In this document: piece after piece, positions 63,961 through 64,000 of the stretch
Layout of the letters: every line of letters begins with the position of its first letter
Position numbering within the stretch: position 1 is the stretch's first letter
Source of the DNA: Rhodopseudomonas telluris
GTDB lineage: Bacteria > Pseudomonadota > Alphaproteobacteria > Rhizobiales > Xanthobacteraceae
Direction: 5' to 3'
Length of the DNA stretch: 64,000 nt
NCBI RefSeq assembly: GCF_042432815.1
Contig: NZ_JBHLWM010000004.1
Location: 299,146-363,145 of the forward strand
Translations under genes and position numbers: made by a program
Notes under the pieces: generated by a model
Told to the model about the DNA's origin: nothing
Seen by the model: only the letters and a program-made list of their open reading frames with translations
Database searches by the model: none

Positions 63961-64000
63961 AGACATGACCGACAGGTGTTCGGAGACATAGTCGACACAT
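63958..64000. mobile_element. Possible insertion-sequence terminus at the right edge of the window
   Basis: Two 17-base direct repeats, CGGAGACATGACCGACA (63958-63974) and CGGAGACATAGTCGACA (63981-63997), lie 23 bases apart and reach the window edge. Tandem motifs like this are found at the ends of IS481-type elements in this group, as I recall the family; no transposase is visible, so the call is tentative. The element would begin inside a palindromic repeat. Confidence 0.35.

Overview
The window is a GC-rich (mid-60s percent by eye) alphaproteobacterial chromosome segment. Gene content, codon use and repeats point to the Rhodopseudomonas / Bradyrhizobium group (Nitrobacteraceae). Supporting signs are the CtrA-proteolysis adaptors CpdR and RcdA, an oxygen-independent ubiquinone island (UbiT/U/V) beside UbiD/UbiX, a class I aldolase - Pgk - Gap - Tkt carbon block, FixK/FNR-like boxes of the TTGA-N6-KCAA type, and many intergenic palindromic repeats. 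Species assignment is inference; no 16S gene is present.

Layout. 1-8 kb: a truncated SGNH-type secreted protein, a DapA-like gene broken by one in-frame stop, a lytic transglycosylase, LysE and TSUP transporters, a VOC/TetR divergent pair with operators, a HisN-type phosphatase, a candidate small RNA and an N-formylglutamate amidohydrolase. 8-16.5 kb: CpdR, tRNA-Val(GAC), a small secreted protein, then a TetR gene divergent from a PaoABC-like molybdenum aldehyde oxidoreductase operon, followed by an ABC exporter pair. 16.8-26.7 kb: WrbA, pirin and a LysR regulator, a DsbD-like domain protein, YqgE, a large membrane GGDEF/EAL protein, a quinone oxidoreductase, DUF1192, a second candidate small RNA, RcdA and ribosomal protein bL31. 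27-36 kb: an ABC exporter, a GNAT, an orphan MotA/MotB-like pair, a lipid-type methyltransferase pair, two small membrane proteins, an XRE/DUF2975 pair and a lipoprotein.

36-41 kb is the ubiquinone island: ubiX-ubiD on the minus strand, divergent from ubiT-ubiU-ubiV on the plus strand. The ubiT promoter carries a 14-base TTG-N8-CAA box that recurs with one change upstream of the small membrane genes at 33.85 kb. After a chemoreceptor (41-42.7 kb), 42.7-51.8 kb holds a minus-strand central-carbon block: tkt, gap, pgk, a toxin-antitoxin cassette, class I fructose-bisphosphate aldolase, a ThiE-like protein, a Sel1-repeat protein and an inositol monophosphatase. 52-64 kb: DUF4164-zapA, a tiny GIY-YIG nuclease gene boxed by inverted palindromic repeats, an RlmD/TrmA-type RNA methyltransferase, a MATE transporter, tlyA, a nucleoside deoxyribosyltransferase-like protein, dxs, xseB, a histone-deacetylase-family protein, a 5'-nucleotidase-family protein, a cytochrome c and, at the right edge, what may be the end of an insertion sequence.

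Most of the window is ordinary core chromosome. The points most worth a second look are the repeat-boxed GIY-YIG unit at 52.86-53.43 kb, two roughly 90-nt candidate small RNAs that share a CCTCCCT stretch before a strong terminator, the FixK-like box shared by ubiTUV and two small membrane genes, the stop codon that replaces a catalytic tyrosine codon in the DapA-like gene, palindromic repeats whose two stem versions show compensatory changes, and the orphan MotA/MotB-like pair.
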